Program-made: the position numbers and the translations under genes
The notes under the pieces: generated by a model
The model's database searches: none
What the model was told of the DNA's origin: nothing
Seen by the model: the letters and a program-made list of their open reading frames with translations, nothing else
Shown here: one piece after another, positions 1-6,797 of the stretch
How positions within the stretch are numbered: the stretch's first letter is position 1
Layout of the letters: every line of letters begins with the position of its first letter
Origin: Anaerosporobacter sp031551385
GTDB taxonomy: Bacteria; Bacillota; Clostridia; Lachnospirales; Lachnospiraceae
Direction of reading: 5' to 3'
NCBI RefSeq assembly: GCF_031551385.1
Contig: NZ_JAVBNS010000240.1
Location: forward strand, 1-10,100
Length of the DNA stretch: 10,100 nt

Positions 1-761
1 TGATAGCTCTCGGTTTGAACTGACGTTGAATCCTTGCCATCATGCCCTGCTATTACCTCTAGTACACTTGCACAATCTGCAACACTATTTGCTATTGGCC
101 CTATCTGGTCAAGAGAAGATGCATAGGCAATTAATCCATAACGTGATACCGTTCCATACGTTGGCTTAATTCCTGTTACTCCACAAAATGAGCTTGGTTG
201 GCGAATAGAACCACCTGTATCTGAGCCAAGTGCAATTACCGCTTCTCTTGCTGCTACAGCTGCCGCTGCACCACCACTTGAACCACCTGGCACATACTCT
301 ACACCTCTAGGATTCTTAGTTGCTCCATAGTAAGAAGTCTCCGTTGTACTTCCCATTGCAAACTCATCCATATTTACTTTACCAATTATAACAGCTCCTG
401 CTGCTTCTAACCGTTCAATGACTTCTGCATTATATGGTGGCTTGAAGTTTGACAACATCTTTGATGCACATGTTGTTAGCTCACCTTTCGTACAGATATT
501 ATCTTTAATTGCAATTGGCACACCTGCAAGTGGTGAATCTGCTAATTTTCCTTCATCTATTAACATCTGTACTTCTTTCGCACGAGCAATCGCCGCCTCT
601 TCCCATACAGTAATATAGCAATTGTATTTATCATCTTCCTGCTTAATAATCTCTAACTGTTTCTTCACAACTTCTTCAACAGAAACCTCACCAGCTTTTA
701 TCATAGAGCTTAATGTAAGGGCTGTCATAGGAGTCACATCTTGTAATTGAATCTCTGCCAT
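1..761 (-). CDS. gatA: Asp-tRNA(Asn)/Glu-tRNA(Gln) amidotransferase subunit A, partial (3' end outside window)
   Basis: GatA is the amidase-signature subunit of GatCAB. It releases ammonia from glutamine, and the ammonia is channelled to GatB to amidate Asp-tRNA(Asn) or Glu-tRNA(Gln). About 253 codons are visible; the family is about 485 residues, so roughly half is missing beyond the left edge. The Ser-cisSer-Lys triad is readable and correctly spaced: K85 in AIKDN, S160 in GGSSGG and the nucleophile S184 in SDTGGSIRQP. Two in-frame ATGs lie six bases apart (767 and 761). The strong GGGGGAGG site ends only about 2 nt before the first and about 8 nt before the second, so the start at 761 (MAEIQLQ) is chosen. 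It starts 19 bp after the gatC stop, as in a gatCAB operon. The family call is certain from sequence; substrate range (Asn, Gln or both) is inference. Confidence 0.97.
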   Translation of the reverse strand, partial: MAEIQLQDVTPMTALTLSSMIKAGEVSVEEVVKKQLEIIKQEDDKYNCYITVWEEAAIARAKEVQMLIDEGKLADSPLAGVPIAIKDNICTKGELTTCASKMLSNFKPPYNAEVIERLEAAGAVIIGKVNMDEFAMGSTTETSYYGATKNPRGVEYVPGGSSGGAAAAVAAREAVIALGSDTGGSIRQPSSFCGVTGIKPTYGTVSRYGLIAYASSLDQIGPIANSVADCASVLEVIAGHDGKDSTSVQTESY

Positions 762-768
762 AATCATG

Positions 769-777
769 TCCTCCCCC
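769..777 (-). promoter_or_regulatory. gatA ribosome binding site that decides the start codon
   Basis: The minus strand reads GGGGGAGGA between the gatC stop and gatA. It overlaps almost nothing and has ideal spacing only for the ATG at 761; the in-frame ATG at 767 would be about 2 nt from the site, too close for initiation. Confidence 0.7.
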
Positions 778-780
778 TTT

Positions 781-1068
781 CTACTCCACTGTCTTAGGAA
801 CAATAAAGCAACCATCTTTCTTAACTGGTGCATTTCCAAGTAAGTTATCACGGTCATCCCCATTTGTCACAACATCATCTCTAAAAACATTTTTCATAGA
901 AAACACATGCGACATCGGTTCAATATTATCCGTATCAATCTCATTCATCGTATCCATGTAACCAATAATATTCTCCAAATCTGTCTTAGCACGTTCCTTC
1001 TCCTCCCGAGAAAGCTCTAACTTAGCCAGTGCCGCAACATATGTGATTGTTTCGTCTGTTATCTTCAT
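781..1068 (-). CDS. gatC: Asp-tRNA(Asn)/Glu-tRNA(Gln) amidotransferase subunit C
   Basis: GatC is the small subunit that wraps around GatA and GatB and stabilises the amidotransferase; it has no catalytic site. The 95-residue length is typical. The N-terminal helix pattern (ITDETITYVAALAKLELS) and the central DTMNEIDTDNIEPMSHVF stretch are characteristic, as is the C-terminal RDDVV segment followed by LLGNAP and IVPKTVE. The start at 1068 is preceded by a modest AGGTAG site. gatA follows after 19 bp, so the two are clearly co-transcribed. Upstream lies a gene-free stretch of about 930 bp that separates gatC from aspS. I see no convincing sigma-A promoter there, so gatC may depend on read-through from the T-box-controlled aspS transcript or on a promoter I cannot recognise. 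Confidence 0.96.
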   Translation of the reverse strand: MKITDETITYVAALAKLELSREEKERAKTDLENIIGYMDTMNEIDTDNIEPMSHVFSMKNVFRDDVVTNGDDRDNLLGNAPVKKDGCFIVPKTVE

Positions 1069-1532
1069 ACATCTACCTATGCATAAATATCACAAGATTA
1101 CATATGATATTGCCCGAATATATGTTACTGTGAAAGTTATGTGTGAACAGTAACATATATATAGTCGAAAGAAGGGTTGGGCTGCATATTCCTTTACGTT
1201 TATTTTCTTTCAACTTTTTTATTAAACTTCGAGTGAAAATGGTGTTATATTCATCTACTATTCTAAGGTACATACATAAAGAATTTTATTTCAAGTTATT
1301 GCGCTTACTCTCTTTTAAGTTTTCTGCACGTTTATCCTTTATATTTCTAATAACCTAATTCACATATCTATCGATTACTATCCTCTTGACCCGCTTTAAC
1401 TTTTACTACAAAAAATGCCTTGCATTACCACATTCGAAATAGTTATCAATTATCTTACCTAGAAATCTTTCCACTCTATTAACTACTATCATTCCATCAA
1501 TTACTTTCACTTTCTTTCCCTTTATACAACCA
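1069..1532. other. Gene-free spacer upstream of gatC, with one inverted repeat
   Basis: About 460 bp of very AT-rich DNA with only short unconvincing open frames on both strands (66-76 residues, no family resemblance, poor ribosome sites). The only structure I can support is the 14-bp inverted repeat at 1118-1160, listed separately. No strong promoter with good -35, spacing and -10 was found on the minus strand, although weak AT-rich candidates exist. Confidence 0.6.
1118..1160. repeat. 14-bp perfect inverted repeat upstream of gatC
   Basis: Arms ATATATGTTACTGT (1118-1131) and ACAGTAACATATAT (1147-1160) are perfect complements around a 15-nt spacer. It lies 50-92 bp before the gatC start. 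There is no U-tract, so it is not an ordinary terminator. It could be an RNA hairpin in the gatC leader or a dimeric protein-binding site. The segment at 1141-1155, covering the right arm and a few spacer bases, recurs in opposite orientation at 6153-6167 upstream of dapL. Confidence 0.6.
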
Positions 1533-1975
1533 GCAAAACTCTCAATACCTTCCCAATGCTTCTTCGTTGGCGTTCGATAACTAAGAAACGATAGCGTAGC
1601 ATCTGTAGTACTTCTTAGTGTGTATTGAATAACCAAGGAAGGCGAGGCATGGACGCCGAGTTAGGGCGTATCTGAAAAATGCTTGTACTGAGCTGTGCAC
1701 TCCACTTAGTGGGATGGAAGTTCAAAATTCAGGAGATGTAGCGGGCTACATTGACTGAATTTTGAGCTTTCAGACCGCTGAGTGGAGGGTGCAGAACAGG
1801 GCAATGATTTTTCTAGATATGCCCTAAGACCGAACTGAGCCAGGAGGGCGAATTGAGGTCGATTCCGTATCTCCTCAGCTCTCTCCCATACACACCTAGA
1901 AGTACTAAGATGCAAAGCGTGTTTCGTGTTATCGAACACCAACAAAGAAGCCTTCACAGCCATCAAGAGTTTTGC
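1533..1975. repeat. Large imperfect palindromic (MITE-like) element between aspS and gatC
   Basis: The two halves are inverted copies around a centre at 1743/1744, where ATGTAGC and GCTACAT flank two G residues. Working outward, matching arm pairs include TTCAAAATTCAG (1721-1732) with CTGAATTTTGAG (1755-1766); the GGGCGTATCT region near 1663 with AGATATGCCC near 1815; a 24-nt block at 1558-1581 with 1928-1951 (22 of 24 identical); and outer GCAAAACTCT (1533-1542) with AGAGTTTTGC (1966-1975). The arms differ by substitutions and small indels. It starts 25 bp past the aspS stop. Local base composition is richer in G+C than its flanks. It encodes no recognisable transposase, so a non-autonomous mobile element is the best inference. 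Exact ends and any target-site duplication are uncertain. Confidence 0.75.
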
Positions 1976-2000
1976 GTCCCTTTTATACAAAGAAATGAAC

Positions 2001-3371
2001 TTAAGGCTCTAACCGTGAAACATCCCTAGGAAACAAAGTTGTTTCTCTTACATTTTGCTCATCAAGAAGACGCATTGTCAAACGTTCCAACCCTATACCA
2101 AGTCCGCCATGAGGTGGCATACCATATTTATGAATCATAAGATAGTTTGAAAAGTCTTCTGGATCCATACCACGATCAACCATCTTTGCCACTTGCTCTT
2201 CATAGTTGTGAATTCTTTGACCACCTGTTGTAATTTCCATTCCTTTGAATAGCAAATCAAAACTTAATGTGAATTTCATATCAGTTGGGTCTTCCATTGC
2301 ATAAAATGGTCTTTTCTTTGATGGATAATGTGTTACAAATACCAAATCACTTCCGTATTCCTCACTAAAATATTTTCCAATCAAGATTTCTTCCTCTGGT
2401 TCTAAGTCATATGGGTTTTTAATTTTACGATCATACTTCTCCGCTACTAACTGTTTTGCTTCATCGAATCGTACCGTTGGAATTTTAGAAGCATCAGGCA
2501 ATTTCACTCCAAGGATTTGTAACTCCTTGCTATATTCTTTCTCAAGAAATTTGAATGTATAGTCAAGCATCGCCTGCTCCATCTCCATGATATCTTCGAA
2601 TCCATCGATATATCCCATTTCGAAATCCATACTTGTATACTCATTCAAATGTCTTGTTGTATTGTGTTTCTCTGCACGAAATACAGGTGCTACTTCAAAC
2701 ACTCTATCGTAAACTCCAACCATTGTTTGCTTGTAGAACTGTGGGCTTTGCGCTAAGAATGCTTTCTTGCCGAAATATTCTAGCTTAAATACATTTGCGC
2801 CACCTTCTGCATTACCTGCAACGATTTTTGGTGTACGAACTTCTGTAAACTTTTGTGCAAACATAAAATCACGAAAACCACGAACGATTCCTTCTTGAAT
2901 CTTAAAGATTGCTCTTTCTCGAATGTTACGAAGGGAAATTGGTCGCAACGACAATTTGGTTTCAAGCGAAGTTTTTAGTTTCCATTTACTAATCGGAATT
3001 GGTAACATCGTATCATAAGATGGCATTGACAATACTTTCATATCTGTCAATCGTATCTCGAATCCGTTTGGTGCTCGTTCTTCTGTCGCAACAACACCTT
3101 GAACCTCCAGCGTTGCCCCCTCTTTTAATGTCTTCAAGTCAAACGATACATTTTCTTCGGTATATACACACTGTACAACGCCGTCTTGCCTGCGCAGTAC
3201 TAGGAAAGCCAATTCGCCCATATCTCGAATCGTATGAACAGCCCCATTCAATCGAATGCTTTTCCCTTCCATTGCAATACCTGTTTCCTTGCTACCATAG
3301 GCATCATCTCCTAAGATGATGTCACAAATACTTACTGTTTCCTTTTCTTTGATTCCTGAAATAAATTCCAT
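2001..3371 (-). CDS. aspS: Archaeal-type aspartyl-tRNA synthetase, probably non-discriminating (Asp/Asn tRNA)
   Basis: This class II synthetase activates Asp and loads it on tRNA(Asp). The archaeal-type enzymes found in bacteria with GatCAB commonly also load tRNA(Asn). At 456 residues it lacks the GAD insertion of the ordinary bacterial AspRS (about 590). Seen in order: an N-terminal OB-fold anticodon domain (about 38-115), QSPQFYKQ (208-215), motif 2 FRAEKHNTTRHLNEYTSMDFE region with R232 and R240, GMEITTGGQRI (378-387), and motif 3 GGLGIGLER (422-430). H45 in GAVHTIRDMG falls where, from memory, discriminating archaeal enzymes carry Trp and relaxed ones His; this supports relaxed specificity but is tentative. 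AAGGAGGG lies 6-7 nt before the ATG. It follows a T-box leader and precedes gatC-gatA, matching the indirect asparagine pathway. An AsnRS-like identity is less likely. Confidence 0.9.
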   Translation of the reverse strand: MEFISGIKEKETVSICDIILGDDAYGSKETGIAMEGKSIRLNGAVHTIRDMGELAFLVLRRQDGVVQCVYTEENVSFDLKTLKEGATLEVQGVVATEERAPNGFEIRLTDMKVLSMPSYDTMLPIPISKWKLKTSLETKLSLRPISLRNIRERAIFKIQEGIVRGFRDFMFAQKFTEVRTPKIVAGNAEGGANVFKLEYFGKKAFLAQSPQFYKQTMVGVYDRVFEVAPVFRAEKHNTTRHLNEYTSMDFEMGYIDGFEDIMEMEQAMLDYTFKFLEKEYSKELQILGVKLPDASKIPTVRFDEAKQLVAEKYDRKIKNPYDLEPEEEILIGKYFSEEYGSDLVFVTHYPSKKRPFYAMEDPTDMKFTLSFDLLFKGMEITTGGQRIHNYEEQVAKMVDRGMDPEDFSNYLMIHKYGMPPHGGLGIGLERLTMRLLDEQNVRETTLFPRDVSRLEP

Positions 3372-3603
3372 AGAAATCCCTCCTTAAATATTAGTCATAT
3401 TGATGTAATATCTAAGCTTTCTGACTAGAACCTGTTGCAGCAAATAGAAGTTCCTGCAATTACTGTGGTTCTAGCATATTCTAATCCATTCTGGACTTTT
3501 ATCTTCCCATTTCAAAAGTCTGCGTATACCATTTATCTGATACTAACCTCTCACAGACCCCAACATACTTGAAAATACTTAAATATAATTTAAAAATGGG
3601 TAT
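3372..3603 (-). other. Leader segment between T-box terminator and aspS, with a hairpin
   Basis: About 230 nt of the aspS transcript beyond the T-box terminator. It codes for nothing I recognise. It contains an inverted repeat: CTAGAACC (3425-3432) with GGTTCTAG (3467-3474), and inside it TTGCAG (3435-3440) with CTGCAA (3454-3459). This would fold as a two-part hairpin about 55 nt before the aspS start. There is no U-tract after it, so it is not a terminator; its role is unknown. Confidence 0.5.
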
Positions 3604-3638
3604 AAAAAAAGTCCCAGGAATAAAATATATTCCGGGAC
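3604..3638 (-). terminator. T-box intrinsic terminator
   Basis: In minus-strand RNA sense GTCCCGGAATA (3638-3628) pairs with TATTCCTGGGAC (3622-3611) across a 5-nt loop, with one bulged T, followed by seven T residues (3610-3604). The T-box core just upstream would compete with it by forming the antiterminator. Confidence 0.9.
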
Positions 3639-3960
3639 GGGATAAGCTATTTTCCCGCGGTACCACCCGCATTGAGAAATGTGTAATTTCTCCGCTTAAA
3701 CACTTAACGCGTGCAACGTGCGAACCTACTGTTTCGTAGTACGAGACTTCTGCGTTTCACAAACATGATTTGCAAAACAATCTAAATGAAAAAATCTCTT
3801 TCATTCTATACTACCTACTTGTTCAATTCACCAGCTCCAGAGTGTTCCTCAACTTACTTATCATCAAAATAGTGCTCTCAGTCGGTGACACTATATTCCT
3901 GTTTACAAATGCTATCGGTAAGTCTTAGTCTCTTTCAACACTTTTACAATTTCTATTTCG
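3604..3960 (-). promoter_or_regulatory. T-box riboswitch leader controlling aspS
   Basis: The minus strand carries the T-box core TGCGGGTGGTACCGCGGG (3671-3654), which pairs with the CCA end of uncharged tRNA, followed by a terminator (3604-3638). Upstream is a Stem I candidate: GACTTAC (3924-3918) pairs with GTAAGTT (3857-3851), and AGAG (3933-3930) with CTCT (3842-3839). Between the 3' arms lies a loop GAGGAACA. In that fold the specifier would be AAC (Asn, 3846-3844) followed by A, or the overlapping GAA (Glu, 3847-3845). An alternative pairing, AGTGTT (3942-3937) with AACACT (3846-3841), would bury this loop and make a GAT (Asp) triplet near 3862-3859 the candidate. The variable T-box base is U, which pairs with discriminator A or wobbles with G. 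Uncharged tRNA should favour antitermination and aspS expression. Confidence 0.9.
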
Positions 3961-3963
3961 CTT

Positions 3964-3992
3964 ATCTTAGCATAACTAAATTACAAACGCAA
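3964..3992 (-). promoter_or_regulatory. Candidate sigma-A promoter of the T-box/aspS transcript
   Basis: TTGCGT (3992-3987), 17 nt, then TAAGAT (3969-3964), with a TG one base before the -10 (extended -10). Transcription would begin near 3957, just where the T-box leader begins. The -35 is a weak match. Confidence 0.45.
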
Positions 3993-4116
3993 GCGATTTT
4001 TGCAAAACCTTTCTTTCGTAAGTTTTTCTCTGTAGCTCTACTGTATATTTCATTGTTTTCTTGTATTTATAAAGTATATTTTTATTTCATCCTTTGAACT
4101 GTTTACGTATATTATT

Positions 4117-4689
4117 CTATATTTCTGTATCAGAAACTTCCCTTGCGGAAACCAATTCACCTGGTGTACCTTCGCATTCACACAATATTTTTTCATAATA
4201 TTTCATATCACACCATCTGCCTAATTTGTATGCCGTGTGTGGTAAACAAGCAATTTCTTTAAACCCACGCTTTATGTGAAAACGTTCGCTCTTCTCATTT
4301 GGTGAATCTATTAATTCATATACTTTATATACACCTTGTTTGTATAAAATTGCAATGATTTGCTCGTATAACTCACTTGCAATACCGCTTCCATGATACC
4401 CCTCTTTCATATAAATCGAAATCTCTGCTCCCCACTTGAAAGCAGCTCGTTCCATATGCTGTGAGGCATAGGCATATCCTACAATCTCCCCTTCTGACTC
4501 ACATACGAGATAAGGATAGAACTTCATAATCTTTTGTATTCTCTCTTTAAAATTTTGTAATGTAGGCACTTCGTATTCATATGTTATTGTTGTATTTAAT
4601 ATATAAGTCGCATATACGGCAAGTATTCCTGCAGCATCTTCTATTGTAGCTGGTCTTATTAACATTTTATCATTACGTTCCTTTGTCAT
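4117..4689 (-). CDS. GNAT N-acetyltransferase, phosphinothricin acetyltransferase-like (Pat/MnaT group)
   Basis: It probably transfers acetyl from acetyl-CoA to a free amino group in the cytoplasm. Characterised relatives act on phosphinothricin or on methionine derivatives such as the sulfoxide and sulfone. The 190 residues begin with MLIRPATIEDAAGI typical of the group. The acetyl-CoA loop is GYHGSGIA (97-104) after the SIYM strand. The signature end of Pat-like proteins is present: RFHIKRGFKE (136-145) then YKLGRWCDM (154-162). The last 20 or so residues (CECEGTPGELV onward) are an extra tail beyond the usual fold end. The start at 4689 has GGAGG 8 nt upstream; the later ATG (residue 9) lacks a site. 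It appears to be a single gene with its own promoter. The natural substrate cannot be told from sequence, and antibiotic or herbicide resistance should not be assumed. Confidence 0.85.
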   Translation of the reverse strand: MTKERNDKMLIRPATIEDAAGILAVYATYILNTTITYEYEVPTLQNFKERIQKIMKFYPYLVCESEGEIVGYAYASQHMERAAFKWGAEISIYMKEGYHGSGIASELYEQIIAILYKQGVYKVYELIDSPNEKSERFHIKRGFKEIACLPHTAYKLGRWCDMKYYEKILCECEGTPGELVSAREVSDTEI

Positions 4690-4714
4690 TGCTTCATCCT
4701 CCTTGTATCATATA

Positions 4715-4743
4715 TTTATAGCACCTTCGAATTAAATTCGCAA
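4715..4743 (-). promoter_or_regulatory. Candidate promoter of the GNAT gene, with palindrome in the spacer
   Basis: TTGCGA (4743-4738), 17-nt spacer, TATAAA (4720-4715), with TG one base before the -10. The start point would be near 4708, leaving a short leader with the GGAGG site (4702-4698). A 13-bp palindrome, CGAATTAAATTCG (4728-4740), overlaps the -35 and the spacer and could be an operator. Confidence 0.5.
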
Positions 4744-4746
4744 TAG

Positions 4747-4811
4747 AAAAAACAGACATAAGGATATAAATATGTCCGTTGAACATATCATATTCTCATA
4801 TCTGTTTTTAT
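4747..4811 (-). terminator. Hairpin terminator downstream of dapL
   Basis: On the minus strand AAAACAGA (just after the dapL stop) pairs with TCTGTTTT across a long, partly paired arm, with an apical ATATGT/ACATAT stem. It ends in a run of six T (4752-4747). The outer stem also ends in T-rich DNA on the plus strand, so it may work in both directions. It separates dapL from the GNAT promoter. Confidence 0.7.
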
Positions 4812-4835
4812 TTACACCTATTATCTATATATCTT

Positions 4836-6050
4836 TTATAATTTCTTAATTCTTTCGATTGCTTCCACTGTATTCTCGTAAGAACCGAATGCAGTAAGGC
4901 GGAAGTATCCCTCTCCGCTTGGTCCAAATCCTGAACCTGGAGTACCAACAACGTTGGCATCATTTAGTAAATAATCAAAGAAATCCCATGAAGTCATCTT
5001 CTCTGGAGTCTTTAACCAGATGTAAGGTGCATTCACACCACCTGATACTGTATATCCTGCATTAGCAAGACCTTCACGAATTACTTTCGCGTTATTCATG
5101 TAGTAAGCGATTTGCTCTTTTGTTTGCTTCTTACCTTCTTCTGTGTAGATAGCAGCTCCAGCAGCTTGAACAATGTAAGGTGCACCATTGAATTTTGTTC
5201 CTTGACGTCTTGCCCATAGGCTATTAAGAGTAACATCTCCACTCTTTAATTCTTTTGGGATAACTGTGAATCCTAGTCTTGTTCCTGTAAAACCAGCATT
5301 CTTTGAGAAACTTCTAAGTTCAATTGCACAAGCTTTTGCGCCTTCACATTCATAAATTGTATGAGGTACATCGTCTTCTGAAATATATGCTTCATAAGCG
5401 GCATCATAGATAATTACCGCACCTACTTTAAGTGCATAGTCAACCCATTTTTGTAATTCTGCTTTATTAATTGTAGAACCTGTTGGGTTATTTGGAAAAC
5501 AAAGATAGATTACGTCTGGCTCTTCTTTTGGTAATTCCGGAGCAAAATTAGTTTCTGCTGTACATGGCATATAGATTACATTACTCCATTTGCCAAGCTC
5601 AGGTAAATATTCTCCTGTTCTTCCTGACATTGCATTTGTGTCAACATATACTGGATATACTGGGTCACATACCGCAATTTTATTATCAATGTCAAAGATA
5701 TCTCCGATATTACCAGAGTCACTCTTTGCACCATCACTGATGAAGATTTCATCAAGTGCAATTTCTACTCCACGAGCTTTATAATCATTCACTGCGATTG
5801 CTTCTCTTAAAAATTCGTATCCAAGGTCTGGTGCATATCCTTTAAATGTCTCTTGTTTTGACATTTCGTCTACTGCTTTATGCATTCTATCAATAACAAC
5901 TGGCGATAAAGGTAATGTAACATCACCGATACCAAGACGAATAATCTTCTTGTCAGGGTTTGCCGTTGTGAATTCGTTTACTTTCTTTCCAATTGTTGAA
6001 AATAAATAACTACCAGGTAACTTTAAATAATTCTCATTAATTTTGTACAT
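4836..6050 (-). CDS. dapL: LL-diaminopimelate aminotransferase
   Basis: This is a PLP-dependent class I/II aminotransferase that converts tetrahydrodipicolinate directly to LL-2,6-diaminopimelate using glutamate as amino donor. It bypasses the acylated intermediates of the DapD/DapC/DapE route and supplies lysine and cell-wall diaminopimelate. The 404 residues match the family length. Visible marks: the N-terminal NENYLKLPGSYLFSTIGKKV block, RLGIGDVTLPL (38-48), PNNPTG (186-191), D216 in YDAAYEAYI that contacts the PLP nitrogen, and the Schiff-base lysine K250 in RSFSKNAGFTGTRLGF. The C-terminal VVGTPGSGFGPSGEGYFRLTA segment is typical. AGGAGG lies 7 nt before the ATG. It has its own promoter and terminator and appears monocistronic. 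Glutamate as donor links it loosely to the nitrogen genes upstream, but no shared control is seen. Confidence 0.95.
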   Translation of the reverse strand: MYKINENYLKLPGSYLFSTIGKKVNEFTTANPDKKIIRLGIGDVTLPLSPVVIDRMHKAVDEMSKQETFKGYAPDLGYEFLREAIAVNDYKARGVEIALDEIFISDGAKSDSGNIGDIFDIDNKIAVCDPVYPVYVDTNAMSGRTGEYLPELGKWSNVIYMPCTAETNFAPELPKEEPDVIYLCFPNNPTGSTINKAELQKWVDYALKVGAVIIYDAAYEAYISEDDVPHTIYECEGAKACAIELRSFSKNAGFTGTRLGFTVIPKELKSGDVTLNSLWARRQGTKFNGAPYIVQAAGAAIYTEEGKKQTKEQIAYYMNNAKVIREGLANAGYTVSGGVNAPYIWLKTPEKMTSWDFFDYLLNDANVVGTPGSGFGPSGEGYFRLTAFGSYENTVEAIERIKKL

Positions 6051-6085
6051 TAGGAAGCCTCCTTTTTTTCTCTCTACATTCTGCT

Positions 6086-6114
6086 ATTTTACTCTATAAT
6101 GTACATTTATGCAA
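6086..6114 (-). promoter_or_regulatory. Candidate promoter of dapL
   Basis: TTGCAT (6114-6109), exactly 17 nt, TAAAAT (6091-6086) on the minus strand, placing the start near 6079 and giving a leader of about 30 nt before the dapL start. The -10 is one base from consensus; the -35 is weak. Confidence 0.4.
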
Positions 6115-6196
6115 CGTAATTTACGAAATTAGATGATAATAATTCTTACTGTTGTTACTGTTCACACTATATTTTGTTTTCTTATCCTTGAAGCAA

Positions 6197-6739
6197 TTAC
6201 ATTAAACATAAAATCATCTGTGCTGTTTCTACTATATTCGTTCCATTGTCCATACTCGTCTTTTGAATATAGCGATGTGCCTCTTCTTCCGTCATGTTAT
6301 TACGATCCATAAGTATGCGTTTTGCTTTAATAATTGTTTCCTTTTCTTCCTCTGTTCTTTGCTTTGGCTTCTCTCTTAATCTCTTTCTCCGTCGTGTATA
6401 ATTATGCGACATCATCTGGAGTGTATTCAGCAAATCATGGGTCTTAATCGGCTTTCCAAGACAAACGATATCATTATTAATGCAGTCTTCAAACTTAGTC
6501 GGCGCCGCCACTAACAACATCTCAAATCCTTTCGGAAGGTAGTTGTGTAACTCACTATAGAACATATCCGTAAAACGATACGCACTAATTACGATTCCGC
6601 CATCTAAATTATTCGCGGTTGCAATTACTTGTGCCCCTGTTGTACACGTTGCATCTACCTCATACCCATTTTGTATTAAAACATTTTTTATTACTTTAGC
6701 ATCATCTATCTTAGGAAATGCAATTATTATATTAATCAT
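6197..6739 (-). CDS. ANTAR-domain RNA-binding regulator with degenerate receiver (NitR/NasT-like)
   Basis: ANTAR proteins bind paired hairpins in leader RNAs and prevent transcription termination, often of nitrogen genes. The 180 residues have a receiver-like N-half (about 1-110) and a basic linker (TRRRKRLREKPKQR, 115-128). A C-terminal ANTAR domain follows (about 129-180): EEKETIIKAKRILMDRNNMT, then EEEAHRYIQK and a final helix VETAQMIL. The receiver lacks the phosphate-accepting Asp expected after strand 3 (the stretch reads GGIVISAYRF), although a late Lys in LGKPI remains, so control by phosphorylation is unlikely. It lies 58 bp after the glutamine synthetase homologue, as described for the clostridial glnA-nitR pair, which suggests it antiterminates that leader. 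The GGAGGTG site is about 10 nt from the ATG, somewhat long. The domain call is firm and the target is inference. Confidence 0.88.
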   Translation of the reverse strand: MINIIIAFPKIDDAKVIKNVLIQNGYEVDATCTTGAQVIATANNLDGGIVISAYRFTDMFYSELHNYLPKGFEMLLVAAPTKFEDCINNDIVCLGKPIKTHDLLNTLQMMSHNYTRRRKRLREKPKQRTEEEKETIIKAKRILMDRNNMTEEEAHRYIQKTSMDNGTNIVETAQMILCLM

Positions 6740-6761
6740 TTATTTGCTTCACCTCCAACCT

Positions 6762-6795
6762 ATACAATCGGTATATTATTAGCCTCCGATTGTAT
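6762..6795. repeat. 10-bp perfect inverted repeat between glnA and the ANTAR gene
   Basis: ATACAATCGG (6762-6771) and CCGATTGTAT (6786-6795) are perfect complements around a 14-nt loop. It starts just past the glnA stop and ends just before the ANTAR ribosome site. No U-tract follows on the minus strand, so it may be an RNA-processing or 3'-protecting hairpin that sets the ratio of the two products. Confidence 0.6.
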
Positions 6796-6797
6796 GA

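Noticed and set aside
1073..1358. Overlapping short frames on both strands between the palindrome and gatC
   Set aside because: Low-complexity, AT-driven composition with mutual overlap; no recognisable protein.
1406..1990. Open frames of 76 and 94 residues on the minus strand (1406-1636, 1706-1990)
   Set aside because: They lie over the arms of the palindromic element, have no convincing ribosome site or family features, and are explained by the repeat structure.
3885..4097. Plus-strand frame of 70 residues
   Set aside because: Antisense to the T-box leader and its promoter; composition is Phe/Leu/Tyr-rich as expected from AT-rich noncoding DNA.
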